Positions 44,801 through 52,014 of a DNA stretch of 64,000 bases are shown here, piece by piece (positions within the stretch are counted from its first letter, which is position 1; the number at the start of each line of letters is the position of its first letter). Position numbers and translations under genes: made by a program. The DNA comes from an uncultured Acetatifactor sp. GTDB taxonomy: Bacteria > Bacillota > Clostridia > Lachnospirales > Lachnospiraceae. The stretch spans positions 12,422-76,421 of the forward strand of contig CAJTPN010000015.1 in NCBI GenBank assembly GCA_910578185.1. Direction: 5' to 3'. The notes under the pieces were generated by a model, which worked only from the letters and a program-made list of their open reading frames with translations, did not search any database and was not told the DNA's origin.

Positions 44801-47602
44801 TTGAAGTTTGATTACCTGGCTCACACTGCAGCCTTGACGGTGACATCAAAGGAAAATCCGGAAGAAACCTATACTGTGTCGGGAATTCCGATTGACAACA
44901 GGGCCAACGGACTTTCCATTATGGTGGTGCGTAAGCTGGCGGCGTGCAGCAGGGCGGAAGTGGCTTTTGATAATGTCACTGTGGATTATGACAGGTTCAC
45001 CGCAGATGACATTGTAAAGGTAGCACAGCCTCAGGGTGTGAATGTGGCAGAAAGCCAGTTTGATAAATTTGTATTTCCTACGGAAGTGAAAGCCACCTTG
45101 GGCGACAACAGTACGGTTATGGTGCCTGTGGGAGAATGGAAGTCGGAATCGAAATTTGAAAGAGGTGTTCCGGGAACTTATGTTTGGACGGCAGAGATAG
45201 AGAATGAGAAAATGGGTCTGACGAATCACTTTGGCCTCTCACTCTCATTTACCATGACATATACCTTGTTCCCGTTCCCGGTGTATGTATTTAACCCTAA
45301 CACATTGGAGCTGTCCTTTGGGCAGGAGTTGCCGGAGCAATTCCCTGTCGAGGTGGAAGCGAAGATGAGCAGTGAGGATTCCTTTAAGGTGAAGGTAGGC
45401 GAATGGACACCTATTCGTGCTTTCAATCCGGAGGAAGAGGGCATCTATGTTTATGGTGCCAATGTGATTCCTGTGGATGGTGTGTATGATGTGGTGAAAG
45501 ATAAACTTTCTCCCAACGAGAATCCGGATGCAATAAGAGATCAGGCAGATCAGTATATTTACGATGTGTATTACCGCATCAGCTATTATAAGGATGCGGA
45601 TAATTACAACGGTTACACCCGTACAATGGAAAAGCTGGACCGTGGCGTGTATGCGGTTGCGGTGAACGGCGGCATCTTTGTATCATGGAGACTGCTTGCC
45701 ACAGAGTACGGCACGGACAAAAATGTCTCCTTTGACGTATACCGCAACGGTGTGAAGATAAACGAAACACCGGTGACGAGCAAGACAAATTTTGTGGATG
45801 CGGAAGGCAAGGCAGGAGATGTCTATACCGTGATCAAGACACAGGACGGAAAGACGTATGAGGGCGCACAGGCCACGGCAAGTGCAGAGAACTACATGAG
45901 TATACCTGTTCAGAAACCGGATCCTCAGCCCAACGTGAATGGAGATTTGTCCGCGTACACCCTCAATGATATGGGCGTTGCGGATGTGGATGGGGACGGC
46001 GAGTACGAGTTTATCGTGAAGTGGTATCCGGACAATTCGTTTGACTCCGGTAACGCTGTGGCACCTTCCTCTCCTACGATTTTTGATGTGTACGAACTGG
46101 ACGGAACGCCTCTCTGGAGGCTGAACCTGGGGCTGGAGATGCCTTCCGGCGCACATTTCAACCAGTTTATGCTATATGATCTGGATGAAGACGGAAAAGC
46201 GGAGCTCTTTATCAAGACTTCCGACGGCTCCGTAAGTTACAAGCCAAATGCGGCAGGCAAATTTGACATGGCGGACGAGAATACCATTGTTGCTTATATC
46301 GGTGACAGGAGTGTGGTTCCCGGGACAAATATTGAACCCAACGGCCATGTGAACGGCAATTCCCATGAGTACGTTACGGTATTTAACGGTATGACCGGAG
46401 AAGTGATTGACTCTGTAGATTTTGTCAATACCACCGGAGATTTTGGCGCATGGGGCAAAGCGGATGACGGCGGAAACCGTTCCGCCAGGTACAATATTGC
46501 CATTGCATATCTGCCCATGGACAAAAATGATTCGGGCTGTACAGAGACGATACCTGCGGTGCTCTTTAACCGCGGATACTATGCTAAGACTACCGTTGCC
46601 GCATATACACTGAGAAACGGCAAGCTGAGTCTTGAGTGGAACTTTGTGAGACAGACCGATGAAAACGAGGCCGGTAAGGGTAATCACAATATGTCCACCG
46701 GCGATTTGGATAAGGACGGCTTTGATGAACTGGTTATCGGCGCGCTGGCAATTGATCATGACGGCAGTGTGCTCTGGGTGAAAGACGGTAAAGATGGACA
46801 GGATTTTGCCGGACATGCGGATACCATTCATCTGGCGGCAATGAATCCGTACAATAATGACCTGTATGTGTTTACGCCTAACGAGGAAAAAGAATTCTCC
46901 ACAATGAATGCGGCTGTTGTGAATGCCCGCACTGGCGCTCGTATCAGCGGTTCCTGGTTTACAAAGAAAGACGTGGGGCGTGCGATTTCGGCAAATATTA
47001 CGCCCAGACCCGGATATGAGTACTGGTCCGCGTCTACAGGAAGCGGTATGTATGCTTTTGACGGCAGCATAATCTCCAATACGATACCTGTGGCAATGAA
47101 CTGGAGAATGTACTGGGACGGCGACCTGCTCAGTGAGCTGGGAGACGGCATTGCTACGGACGACGATTGGGCAATCACCAAATACAACTGGGAAGACAAC
47201 ACGGTGGATACTTTAGCAGTATTGGAAGGAACCAAGACCAACAATTCCACCAAGAAGACACCCTGCCTGACGGCGGATCTGTTCGGCGACTGGCGTGAGG
47301 AAGTTGTATTGAGAAATGAAGACGATACAGAACTTCGCATTTACATGACCACCGAAGAAACAGATTATATGATTTACACGCTGATGCACGATCCTGTATA
47401 TCGTAATGCGGTTGCAAATCAGAATACGTCATACAATCAGCCGCCTCACGTTGGCTTCTATCTGGGTGAGGACAACAGGGATACTGTACTGGCGATGGGA
47501 CTGCCCACGGCGGATATTAAGTTCGCTACCCCCAGGGAAGAAAAAGTTACCATGGTTGAGGCAAGGAACGAAGTATCGGAACTGTTCGAGGAAACAAAGT
47601 AG
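35804..47602 (+). CDS. Giant secreted rhamnogalacturonan-degrading protein (2x SGNH esterase + PL11-like lyase)
   Basis: A 3,932-residue exported protein. Approximate order: signal peptide (1-36); Ser/Asp/Pro/Ala linker repeats to 165; laminin-G-like domain (170-383); SpaA-like beta-sandwich (384-463); Ig-like and second laminin-G-like regions (464-745); Ig-like (746-833); SGNH esterase 1 (1020-1240) with GDS at 1027-1029 and DNLH at 1206-1209; InlB-type repeat (1262-1331); laminin-G-like (1334-1545); Ig-like; laminin-G-like (1677-1880); two Ig-like; CE12-like esterase 2 (2080-2430) with nucleophile Ser2215 in GDST and DHNH at 2405-2408; laminin-G-like (2450-2660); two Big_4-like repeats; laminin-G-like (2843-3069); two more Big_4-like repeats; PL11-like lyase (3270-3932) with Ca-binding DxDxDG loops and GDWREEV. 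The expected target is acetylated rhamnogalacturonan-I. No LPXTG, SLH or dockerin is visible. Confidence 0.93.
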   Translation: MKKKFRVLRRSVLSLALCLSLVISPMAGTGIEAFAEMGGVVNLQSEEAGESSNSDGADVSTEGDGTGGDLADVPVDEDALINEDAPSDDAAPSDETAPSDDAAPSDDAVPSDETAPSGDAVPSDETASSGDAAPSGESASDADAAADGAAPMENEEGVPAAQADENGVTVYINETFDGDAYNVDETIIQSGAMTETKPTPVLKGLIKYHAGYAGNRAPQGFFKLKADGSNKYLEVQNGDMVSVGRGVYFTFEYAENMTPELSALKTTGELLELNMKFTSGAGYAGFVVASELDPEKQTDAKELVTVPSTEGQEQVVRIIIDAANGKKYMVITENGSLVSSSWAECDLVSGKGIAGATFFLNNKPVQYLKIDDINVVSKPADVGLFTVNVSDGANALEGAKVVIDALEQTTDASGNAVFALPYGDYTVKISKEGYQTSDGQTEASESVTFNASSSSKSVSLRVASYTAQPKEVTIEGGQSFIAASKEDTPAQSTAFTVSVKDQMGLTMAGGDYQLTWNVLPQGKTEADPNVTIDGNGQVFVTKDFHTNDKAAAFEVTATATANGESAVGKATIVVANGNVIYYKSLDVVMAGADRGAAIALDNGISLPDMANIVLDVEYKVAPKTQLTVALLTDGGRLTGVQYQTASKTVKAWTGWTGNTALNQWNDVDLFSNGEIIAENVDNSSLKVNFTIDKAAHTITVASGEKTVSLPYADTFKVNKLNSIQWGKHERDGESVIHSILIEEVLPAPEITGAAAITKKSGQTVEETYTVTGAEGEAFTWAVKAKADGGSISGITIDNGKLFVADSAAAGEYIITATSSTDSTRIAQFTVEVIGATSVDAKSYLVLEATGNTTEIDPNAIISKATSSFITGYQITLADADGKLVSQEIVSSLPTSVNTTGASKVEIAPVYVTNIANVAHDLLHLGGNGNESCNIQLPEAGTYDFKVTSNTTIRTDVYVNGQMLVNNLLQEGSWLNYMAVKDIVLTDKVAQIRTDDYGSGNASNQNLTVQIVKSPEVVDRVRKVYVLGDSLVCNYYSDGTGDAKTGWGQVLQHYLTGAEVVDLANSGATANSLESTAFSQIRGSAQAGDILLLESAYNDSNNTKPGYFDNGGLDNYMAVALRTMVTDARAKGVEVILVSPNASLKPYRNTPGWTTRMEDLVADLNKTPGTVGYIDLAQLSFDFLSETYGADAVGATEALKADYVVSDNLHTKRNGAHKYASLVAGALKETHSDIVNTEYCYTFTDIEGRTIFCTAGEIPADKVVTLTYEMNGHGKQYPQTKVVKGEKLKALAPTEAGYVFKGWYKDEALTQKWNFDVDTVGNVDFTLYAKWEERKGVLYKQDYEEVEKVDSTIATSPNAAGNLKIAADADHGKYLLFDFAGDTKTNSRSADVNFTVAGIDQYDSYIVEFDATITPGASQESNLAVKTTGFTAANNEVATGGYLISLVNKVNEKIGNDYIVNGITDAIVTIPSGKWHHYKLYVDKVKKLVTLTITDANGAPLKGADKLVVTYESGGDVTGIFWRAGRYSAVEGLDNILVREVTEDDEFGQLPDDEPLSKAEFTLQLNRVITQTKGGAPQHFPITVKASGTMGGVITDKVSVKWSMGGMDKADGYISLTKAEGTENGTTGVSPDGETAYFNVRDGVGNLFGYVQAEVTYKDKTCVIRTPVAVLGAADAPANRLAPPAGYPISMDEHGDSLTGYQGTANTEKAGDIVLNNWSVYGSNGARTLTLEEVGGKKALKFASNGGSGSTLAVYPWTKQTGQYVVDMTVNFTAAMTFGVYTKTPNIKDPGPEWNVSYNAGQLTFGSESIAGINANEWYRVVVSADPSINKASLMVYSSAGALLGSIEDVDMGSSEAKFFAFQGTFPMYLNSFEAYRPLVGSLTVNAPAEILKVPEAGEATATLELAASLLSTEGIKMTGAVTWMLAEDYPNVEIESTEAQKAILKVSEGASGTVTVVAVKDGKQAEKEIQLTTSSNVVSFKKSTSSITIPFTGSEAVVNKYEAVTLDKDGIEINGGTITYSLLAKDGVTPLTTLPKGVTFDTGNGELTVAPGASPAVLYVKAVNGEGLFSRAKVNIHGLCFAFGSADVPEGFTQVTKDLYTAQLGYGFYQTDKLTVNADNVTGTEEFRFKANVPNGNYTVKVDTTAESMTSEVVESVTTIATGIRKSGAAFNVAVCDGVLDLTFPAGASVKTLEISQMAAKQSLPKPFIYAIGDSTAKNTDRGAKSWGNCAADGLVSVPEVFGGFANHGMAGRNSVSFYNDGRVETVLLSICPGDYVTVNMGINSATGEAAAYYTMMKDYYVQGILQRGGIPVIVTATPDGPVDDRVAANYDAATGKFTNSRGDGARNDVLRRIASELDLKLIELGQWGQDWMNTLTAEDVTKYNAAMGTNFKTVLELVQSWYVDHNHYKEYLGGQIAWYIFGELAKAEGGQAPERPGLPGHPVAPDPEGVKIIEDFETTTDWNLDGMLAGKFSVESDGKGGHYLLGNGTEVGAGSAYAKKVFADLPNMDSAEVSVDWIASTAELKTQDKAAYYALQLWSGETELVSLYVSDLRGNAAAKVYYSASGIGDKKETGVTFKQGQTLDVRFVLDFTDHTLDIYLDGTMVAGDVEFNALTTKVDTFAIATLDDTVGKKKYPNFAIDNFSLVYKESTVDQDFSKLVKSVKPVGTKEHAGVTDMSGFVHPTKATVVLGNDAELEVDIDAATWKVDRTIDFTELGTYTWTADLILPKGYGNPNNVKATYTMKYMAGFLKTDINSLDALPVVTLTKPQYEAGYSHPEKVTAKLVGGTKMSVEIDQSTWTCEPVFNPAVRGIYVWTAQLKDNGTNRNPRNLKVSYTMHYQADWVSTHDYEEDFLFGYPGWDVWGKDIDETSGVGGFSFEIKKDGDNPYLYATQGDSGKNRGSRLNLSTDVVRGAVMEFDFKPAVVNGGHTDLLFVAPAYKQNYLSLLVGSDGKVSYHTTEDLNGSGGHPTNNTFDGVISSGSPVATGVGAIGKWMHVTLKFDYLAHTAALTVTSKENPEETYTVSGIPIDNRANGLSIMVVRKLAACSRAEVAFDNVTVDYDRFTADDIVKVAQPQGVNVAESQFDKFVFPTEVKATLGDNSTVMVPVGEWKSESKFERGVPGTYVWTAEIENEKMGLTNHFGLSLSFTMTYTLFPFPVYVFNPNTLELSFGQELPEQFPVEVEAKMSSEDSFKVKVGEWTPIRAFNPEEEGIYVYGANVIPVDGVYDVVKDKLSPNENPDAIRDQADQYIYDVYYRISYYKDADNYNGYTRTMEKLDRGVYAVAVNGGIFVSWRLLATEYGTDKNVSFDVYRNGVKINETPVTSKTNFVDAEGKAGDVYTVIKTQDGKTYEGAQATASAENYMSIPVQKPDPQPNVNGDLSAYTLNDMGVADVDGDGEYEFIVKWYPDNSFDSGNAVAPSSPTIFDVYELDGTPLWRLNLGLEMPSGAHFNQFMLYDLDEDGKAELFIKTSDGSVSYKPNAAGKFDMADENTIVAYIGDRSVVPGTNIEPNGHVNGNSHEYVTVFNGMTGEVIDSVDFVNTTGDFGAWGKADDGGNRSARYNIAIAYLPMDKNDSGCTETIPAVLFNRGYYAKTTVAAYTLRNGKLSLEWNFVRQTDENEAGKGNHNMSTGDLDKDGFDELVIGALAIDHDGSVLWVKDGKDGQDFAGHADTIHLAAMNPYNNDLYVFTPNEEKEFSTMNAAVVNARTGARISGSWFTKKDVGRAISANITPRPGYEYWSASTGSGMYAFDGSIISNTIPVAMNWRMYWDGDLLSELGDGIATDDDWAITKYNWEDNTVDTLAVLEGTKTNNSTKKTPCLTADLFGDWREEVVLRNEDDTELRIYMTTEETDYMIYTLMHDPVYRNAVANQNTSYNQPPHVGFYLGEDNRDTVLAMGLPTADIKFATPREEKVTMVEARNEVSELFEETK
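36055..36222 (+). repeat. Tandem Ser-Asp-Glu-Ala-Pro linker repeats
   Basis: About 18-bp and 36-bp units encoding APSDDAAPSDETAPSGDAV-like peptide, nearly identical at DNA level. A flexible acidic linker just after the signal peptide, prone to length change. Confidence 0.85.
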
Positions 47603-47912
47603 AAGACAGGATGCGATACGGTGGAAAGACGGATCGGCTATCTGAAGAAAGACCTGATAGCAAAAGCACAGAGCAGCCTGAACAAAACCATTCCGGTAAG
47701 TAATACAATGGTTCAGGAGCTTGCAGTCAAAGTCAGTCTGGATGGCGTAAAACAGCTATGTGGATGCTGCGGCTGATAATTTCCCGAAAGCGGGCATAAA
47801 AGTAGTGCTGCCTTATCAGGAGGGAACAAACAGAACCGATTATAACTTTATTGTAAGCCATCTGGCATTCCAAAATCTGGCTGGCGACACCGGATCGGAT
47901 TTATGGTATTGA
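47603..47912 (+). pseudogene. Decayed C-terminal domain after the giant gene
   Basis: After the TAG at 47600 the same reading frame continues open for about 54 codons (IGYLKKDLIAKAQSSLNKTI ... ELAVKVSLDGVK), then shifts frame by one base near a poly-A run around 47751-47757 and continues in another frame as AADNFPKAGIKVVLPYQEG, ending at TGA 47910-47912. The second half resembles a VTLPYPEGT-type domain I associate with the C-termini of large Lachnospiraceae surface proteins. There is no start site of its own. So this is a relic of a longer giant protein or of a neighbouring surface gene. Confidence 0.65.
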
Positions 47913-47948
47913 GGTATTTTAAGGTAAAAAGAAAAATTGAAACAAAAG

Positions 47949-48003
47949 AAACCCTTCCCGGCGTGTTTACGGAAGTTCCGTGAACCATGGGAAGGGTTTT
48001 TCT
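47949..48003 (+). terminator. Intrinsic terminator after the giant gene/relic
   Basis: AAACCCTTCCC (47949-47959) pairs with GGGAAGGGTTT (47989-47999), with an inner GGAAGTTCC loop hairpin, then TTTTTC. From 48004 to 48181 I see no gene. Confidence 0.85.
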
Positions 48004-48181
48004 TTCACAGCCTGCTTCGGAAACGATTTGCCTATGAAAGTCATGGCAAAACATGAGACCGAAAAACACAGCCTGTAGTCCTTGGAGTAATGGCCGGGAA
48101 GATGCATAAAAGCGCCCTTGGGAGGCAAGGTGTGAGCAGTGAAAATCATGTTTCTTTTTCTCCTAAATCCATAGAAATGAA

Positions 48182-48210
48182 TTGACATTTTTTTTAGGAA
48201 GTGGTATATT
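48182..48210 (+). promoter_or_regulatory. Promoter of the signalling cluster
   Basis: TTGACA (48182-48187), 17-bp spacer with a T-tract, TATATT (48205-48210), 43 bases before the first gene's ATG. Confidence 0.75.
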
Positions 48211-48252
48211 GAAGTCTAGAAATAAGCAAGAAGAAAAATTGTGGAGAACAGT

Positions 48253-49344
48253 ATGAATAAACAGCAGATTTTAATTGTTGATGATGAGGAAGTGAACAGA
48301 GCGATACTGCAGTCCATGTTTCAGGATGAGCAGGATCAGTACGAGCTGCTGGAGGCGGCAAACGGAAAAGAAGCCATTGAGCATATTGAGAGCAGCCGTG
48401 ATCTGGTGTTGGTCATGCTGGATTTGGTGATGCCTGTGGTGGATGGCTTTGGTGTGCTGGCATATATGAAAGAACGTGATCTGCTGGACACAGTGCCGGT
48501 TATCCTGATTACCAGCGAAGCGGTACAGGACAGCGAGGACAAGGCATATTCCTACGGCGCTGCGGATGTGATACATAAACCTTTTTATCCCCATATCGTA
48601 AAGAAAAGAAGCAAGAATATCATAGAGTTGTACCAGAATAAACATAATATGGAAGTGCGCTTGAAGGAGCAGGAGGAAGAGATCAGAGCTCAGGAGAAAG
48701 AGATTCGTGAGAACAACGAGTTTATGATCGAGGCGTTAAGCTCCGTGGTAGAGTCCAGAAGCGCGGAAACGGGAGAGCATACCAGACGTATCAAATACTT
48801 TACCAGGATTATGCTGAAATATCTTATGAAGTATTTCCCCAAGTATGGTTTGACAGAAAGCCAGATCGACACAATCTCCAGAGCTGCGGCGCTGCATGAT
48901 ATCGGTAAGATCGGAATTCCTGACTCTATTTTGTTAAAGCCCGGTAAACTGACGCCTGAAGAATTTGAGATTATGAAGACGCACACCACCATAGGGTGCG
49001 ATATTTTGGAAAAGACATATAAAAATAAGTCGAGTGAATTTTATCGTTACAGTTATGAAATTTGCCGATATCATCATGAGAGATGGGACGGAAGAGGATA
49101 TCCGGATCACCTGGTGGGGGAAGAGATACCAATCAGCGCACAGATTGTTGCCGTTGCGGATGTATATGATGCTTTGGTGAGTCCCAGGGTATATAAGAGC
49201 GCTTACGCCAATAACATAGCATATGAAATGATTATGAACGGGGAATGTGGTGAATTTTCATCAGATGTAATGGAATGCTTCGGGCTGGCCAAACAGGACT
49301 TCTTTAATATTGTTGAAGTAATTAAAATGTTTAGTTTTTCATGA
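48253..49344 (+). CDS. Response regulator with HD-GYP phosphodiesterase domain
   Basis: A 363-residue RpfG-like protein. A receiver domain (residues 1-125) has the acidic pocket VDDEE and the phosphorylatable Asp57 in MLDLVMPVVDG. A short coiled linker leads to a complete HD-GYP domain: HDIGKIGIPDSIL, the KTHTTIG motif and HHERWDGRGYPDHL. This should hydrolyse c-di-GMP when activated. ATG 48253 is preferred over GTG 48241 because GTGGAGA precedes it. It is the first gene of the signalling cluster; a terminator follows it, so it may also be expressed separately. Confidence 0.93.
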   Translation: MNKQQILIVDDEEVNRAILQSMFQDEQDQYELLEAANGKEAIEHIESSRDLVLVMLDLVMPVVDGFGVLAYMKERDLLDTVPVILITSEAVQDSEDKAYSYGAADVIHKPFYPHIVKKRSKNIIELYQNKHNMEVRLKEQEEEIRAQEKEIRENNEFMIEALSSVVESRSAETGEHTRRIKYFTRIMLKYLMKYFPKYGLTESQIDTISRAAALHDIGKIGIPDSILLKPGKLTPEEFEIMKTHTTIGCDILEKTYKNKSSEFYRYSYEICRYHHERWDGRGYPDHLVGEEIPISAQIVAVADVYDALVSPRVYKSAYANNIAYEMIMNGECGEFSSDVMECFGLAKQDFFNIVEVIKMFSFS

Positions 49345-49350
49345 TATAAC

Positions 49351-49389
49351 AGGCAGCAAAGAAACCCTTACATTTCCTTGCTGCCTTTC
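49351..49389 (+). terminator. Intrinsic terminator between the HD-GYP gene and the kinase
   Basis: GGCAGCAA / TTGCTGCC stem with an 18-nt loop and TTTC after it: moderate strength, so partial read-through into the kinase gene is plausible. Confidence 0.6.
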
Positions 49390-49438
49390 ATGTGTTCGGA
49401 GGAAAAATCTGGAAGAGGTGGGGCAAAGGGGTGTGATT

Positions 49439-50872
49439 ATGGGAATGGGCGAAGGTAGTATATTTCCCGTAGAGGACGCATTGGAAATGATTCTGATGTT
49501 CGACGGGGAAGGCGTTATTTCCTATGTGAACAATGCGGCAAAGAAAAAGCTGGAATACGGAGACGATCTATGCGGCAGGCATATTAAGGATGTGTTTCCC
49601 AATTTGTTTAAAGACAGGGAGAAGGACTTTGAGGCTGTGCCCCAAGGGGATGAGGCGCCGCGCAATCTTGTGGCATACCGCAGGAATATGACATGTTTTC
49701 CGGTGGAAGCAAGATTTATGGGTAGTAAATCCTGTCCAGGGGTATATATCTGCATGGCAAATGATATCCTGGAGAAGGAATTCTTAAGCCGCGAGATTGA
49801 ACAGGTGAGGCAGGAGGCCCAGGAGGCTCAGAAAGTAAAATCGGAATTTGTGGCGAATGTAACTCATGAGTTGAGGACGCCGGTAAACGGCATTCTGGGG
49901 AATGTGAAGGAACTGTTGGATCATGCGGATGCGATGGACGCACAGACGCTTAAATCCCTGAAGCTGATTGAACGCTGCTGTGGGGATATGCATAAGATCA
50001 TCAACAATGTGCTGGATTTCTCCAAGCTGGAAGCGGGAAAGTTTACCCTGGAGCCAAGGCGGTTTCATTTCAGAAATATGCTGGACTATGTGCGGTCAAA
50101 GCATATCAATAAGATCACGGAGAAGGGGCTGGGCTTCTTTATGACGGTTTCTCCCCAGATACCGGAATATATTATAGGGGATGAACTGCGTATCGGGCAG
50201 GTGTTGGATAATTTTTTGTCTAACGCGCTGAAATTTACGGCGGTGGGGAAGATTACCCTTGAGGTTCTCCGGACGGCCTGGGTGAACGACAAGATGGAGC
50301 TTTTCTTTATGGTGTCCGATTCGGGTATCGGGATAGACAAGGCGGATAAGGATAAGCTGTTCCAGAGCTTTTCCCAGGTAGACGCGTCCATTTCCAGAAA
50401 GTACGGCGGTACGGGGCTGGGACTGAATATCTGCAAACAGCTTGTGGAGCTGATGGGCGGCAGAGTGGAAGTGGAGAGCGAGAAGAATAAGGGAAGTACT
50501 TTCTCTTTCTCCATATGGGTAGGAATCAGCGAGGAGGATAAAGGCGCAGTGCCCGCGCAGGGAGAGGCGAAGACGATTCCGCTGTTTTCTGCTCAATCTA
50601 TGGAAGAAGACGAGGAGCGGTTTGAAAATATCAGGAAGTTTGGCACACAGGAAAACAAGGAAAATTTGCAGAAAAATCTCTCCAAATTAATTTTGTGTGT
50701 GGAAATGGAAAACTGGGAGAAGGCGGAAATGTTTATGGAAACTATTCGCCAGCTTACAGAGGAAGCGCCTCAGGATGTGAAGCGTGCGGTTTTGAGGCTC
50801 AAAATGGCGATACAAAAGGAAAATTACGACAAGGTGACAGAAAATTATGAGGAGCTGAACAACTTGTTATGA
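49439..50872 (+). CDS. PAS-domain sensor histidine kinase
   Basis: A soluble kinase of about 477 residues with a PAS-like domain (residues about 10-110, MILMFDGEGVISYVNNAAKK), a short coiled coil, the H-box FVANVTHELRTPVNGILG, N-box DNFLSNALKFT, and G-boxes DSGIGIDKADKDKLF and GGTGLGLNICKQL. A helical C-terminal tail of about 80 residues has no receiver. No membrane helix, so it senses a cytoplasmic signal. AAAGGGG lies seven bases before ATG 49439; the frame opens at GTG 49418. The REC-HD-GYP proteins on both sides are its likely partners. Confidence 0.9.
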   Translation: MGMGEGSIFPVEDALEMILMFDGEGVISYVNNAAKKKLEYGDDLCGRHIKDVFPNLFKDREKDFEAVPQGDEAPRNLVAYRRNMTCFPVEARFMGSKSCPGVYICMANDILEKEFLSREIEQVRQEAQEAQKVKSEFVANVTHELRTPVNGILGNVKELLDHADAMDAQTLKSLKLIERCCGDMHKIINNVLDFSKLEAGKFTLEPRRFHFRNMLDYVRSKHINKITEKGLGFFMTVSPQIPEYIIGDELRIGQVLDNFLSNALKFTAVGKITLEVLRTAWVNDKMELFFMVSDSGIGIDKADKDKLFQSFSQVDASISRKYGGTGLGLNICKQLVELMGGRVEVESEKNKGSTFSFSIWVGISEEDKGAVPAQGEAKTIPLFSAQSMEEDEERFENIRKFGTQENKENLQKNLSKLILCVEMENWEKAEMFMETIRQLTEEAPQDVKRAVLRLKMAIQKENYDKVTENYEELNNLL

Positions 50873-50911
50873 TGGGAGGCTGTTGCGGGAAGAGGAGGTG
50901 GCTGCGGGAAT

Positions 50912-51967
50912 ATGGATGTCAGGACGAAGATGAATGAGGGGAAAATCCTTGTGGTGGACGATGTGGAAATCAACAGGATTGTCCTGGAGGAAATCATAAA
51001 GGAAATGGGATACGATGTGGTGTCCGCAGAGAGCGGCGAAATGGCCTTGGAAATGATAAGGGAGTCCATGCCGCAGCTTCTTCTGACAGATATTTCCATG
51101 CCGGGGATGACCGGATATGAGCTGTGCAGAATCGTGAAAGGCGACAGAAAGACAAGAGATATTCCTGTGGTCTTTATTTCCGGTTTCAGTGATCCCAAAG
51201 ACATAGTGGAAGGCTTTAGCCTGGGGGGAGCGGACTATATTACGAAGCCGTTTATCTCGGAGGTGGTGCAGGCCCGGGTGGGAGTCCATCTCCGTCTGAA
51301 CCAGGCCAGCCGGGAGCTGAAAGAGATGAACAGAAAGCTTCAGGTGTCCATCAATGAACAGCTCAAACAGATGGAACAGGAGAAGAAAGATATTTTGTAT
51401 GCTCTGGCCGATATTGCTGCGAGAAATTCGGCATATGAGATGGAGTATCTGGAAAGGCTGAGCCGGAACAGCAAGATACTGGCCCAGGGGATGCAGCTTT
51501 CGCCGGTATTTGAAGATAAGGTTTCCGACTCCTATGTGGATACTATAGGGATTGCAGCGCCCTTGTGTGATATTGGAAATATCGGCGTTCCAACAGAAGT
51601 TCTGCGAAAGGATCGGCTGACGGAAGAAGAAGAGGCACTGGTGCAGAGCCATACGGATATTGGTGCGAAGCTTTTAAGCGATCTGCACATTGGAAATGAT
51701 TACAATGATTTTGTAAGCACGGCGATGGATATCGCGCACTATCATCATGAAAACTGGGATGGCAGCGGTTATCCCGACGGGATCAGAGAAGAGGCCATTC
51801 CCTTGGCGGCGCAGATTGTTTCCATTATGGGGGCGTACTGTATGCTGACTGGAAGGCAGCATTATGACAGGGAGGAAGCCCTTGAGATCATGGAGCGGGA
51901 TGCAGGAGTGAAATATAACCCCGCGATCTTGAACATTTGTCGTAAAATTTCGCGCCAGCTACGCTGA
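50912..51967 (+). CDS. Response regulator with degenerate HD-GYP domain
   Basis: A 351-residue paralogue of the 48253 protein. The receiver domain is intact (VDDVEINRIVLEE, Asp60 in LTDISMPGMTG, Lys in ITKPF). A coiled-coil linker precedes an HD-GYP domain in which the first motif is CDIGN instead of HDIGK, whereas HHENWDGSGYPDGI is preserved. Loss of the metal-binding His makes catalysis unlikely; it may bind c-di-GMP, a GGDEF protein or the chemosensory complex. It is 39 bp after the kinase gene and about 50 bp before cheR. Confidence 0.88.
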   Translation: MDVRTKMNEGKILVVDDVEINRIVLEEIIKEMGYDVVSAESGEMALEMIRESMPQLLLTDISMPGMTGYELCRIVKGDRKTRDIPVVFISGFSDPKDIVEGFSLGGADYITKPFISEVVQARVGVHLRLNQASRELKEMNRKLQVSINEQLKQMEQEKKDILYALADIAARNSAYEMEYLERLSRNSKILAQGMQLSPVFEDKVSDSYVDTIGIAAPLCDIGNIGVPTEVLRKDRLTEEEEALVQSHTDIGAKLLSDLHIGNDYNDFVSTAMDIAHYHHENWDGSGYPDGIREEAIPLAAQIVSIMGAYCMLTGRQHYDREEALEIMERDAGVKYNPAILNICRKISRQLR

Positions 51968-52014
51968 CAGCTTTAAAATTCTTATATTTGTTTGATGGCG
52001 GGAGGAAAGGGAAA

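Noticed and set aside
48004..48181. Possible small RNA between the terminator at 47949 and the cluster promoter
   Set aside because: There is no promoter, terminator or conserved fold that I can point to.
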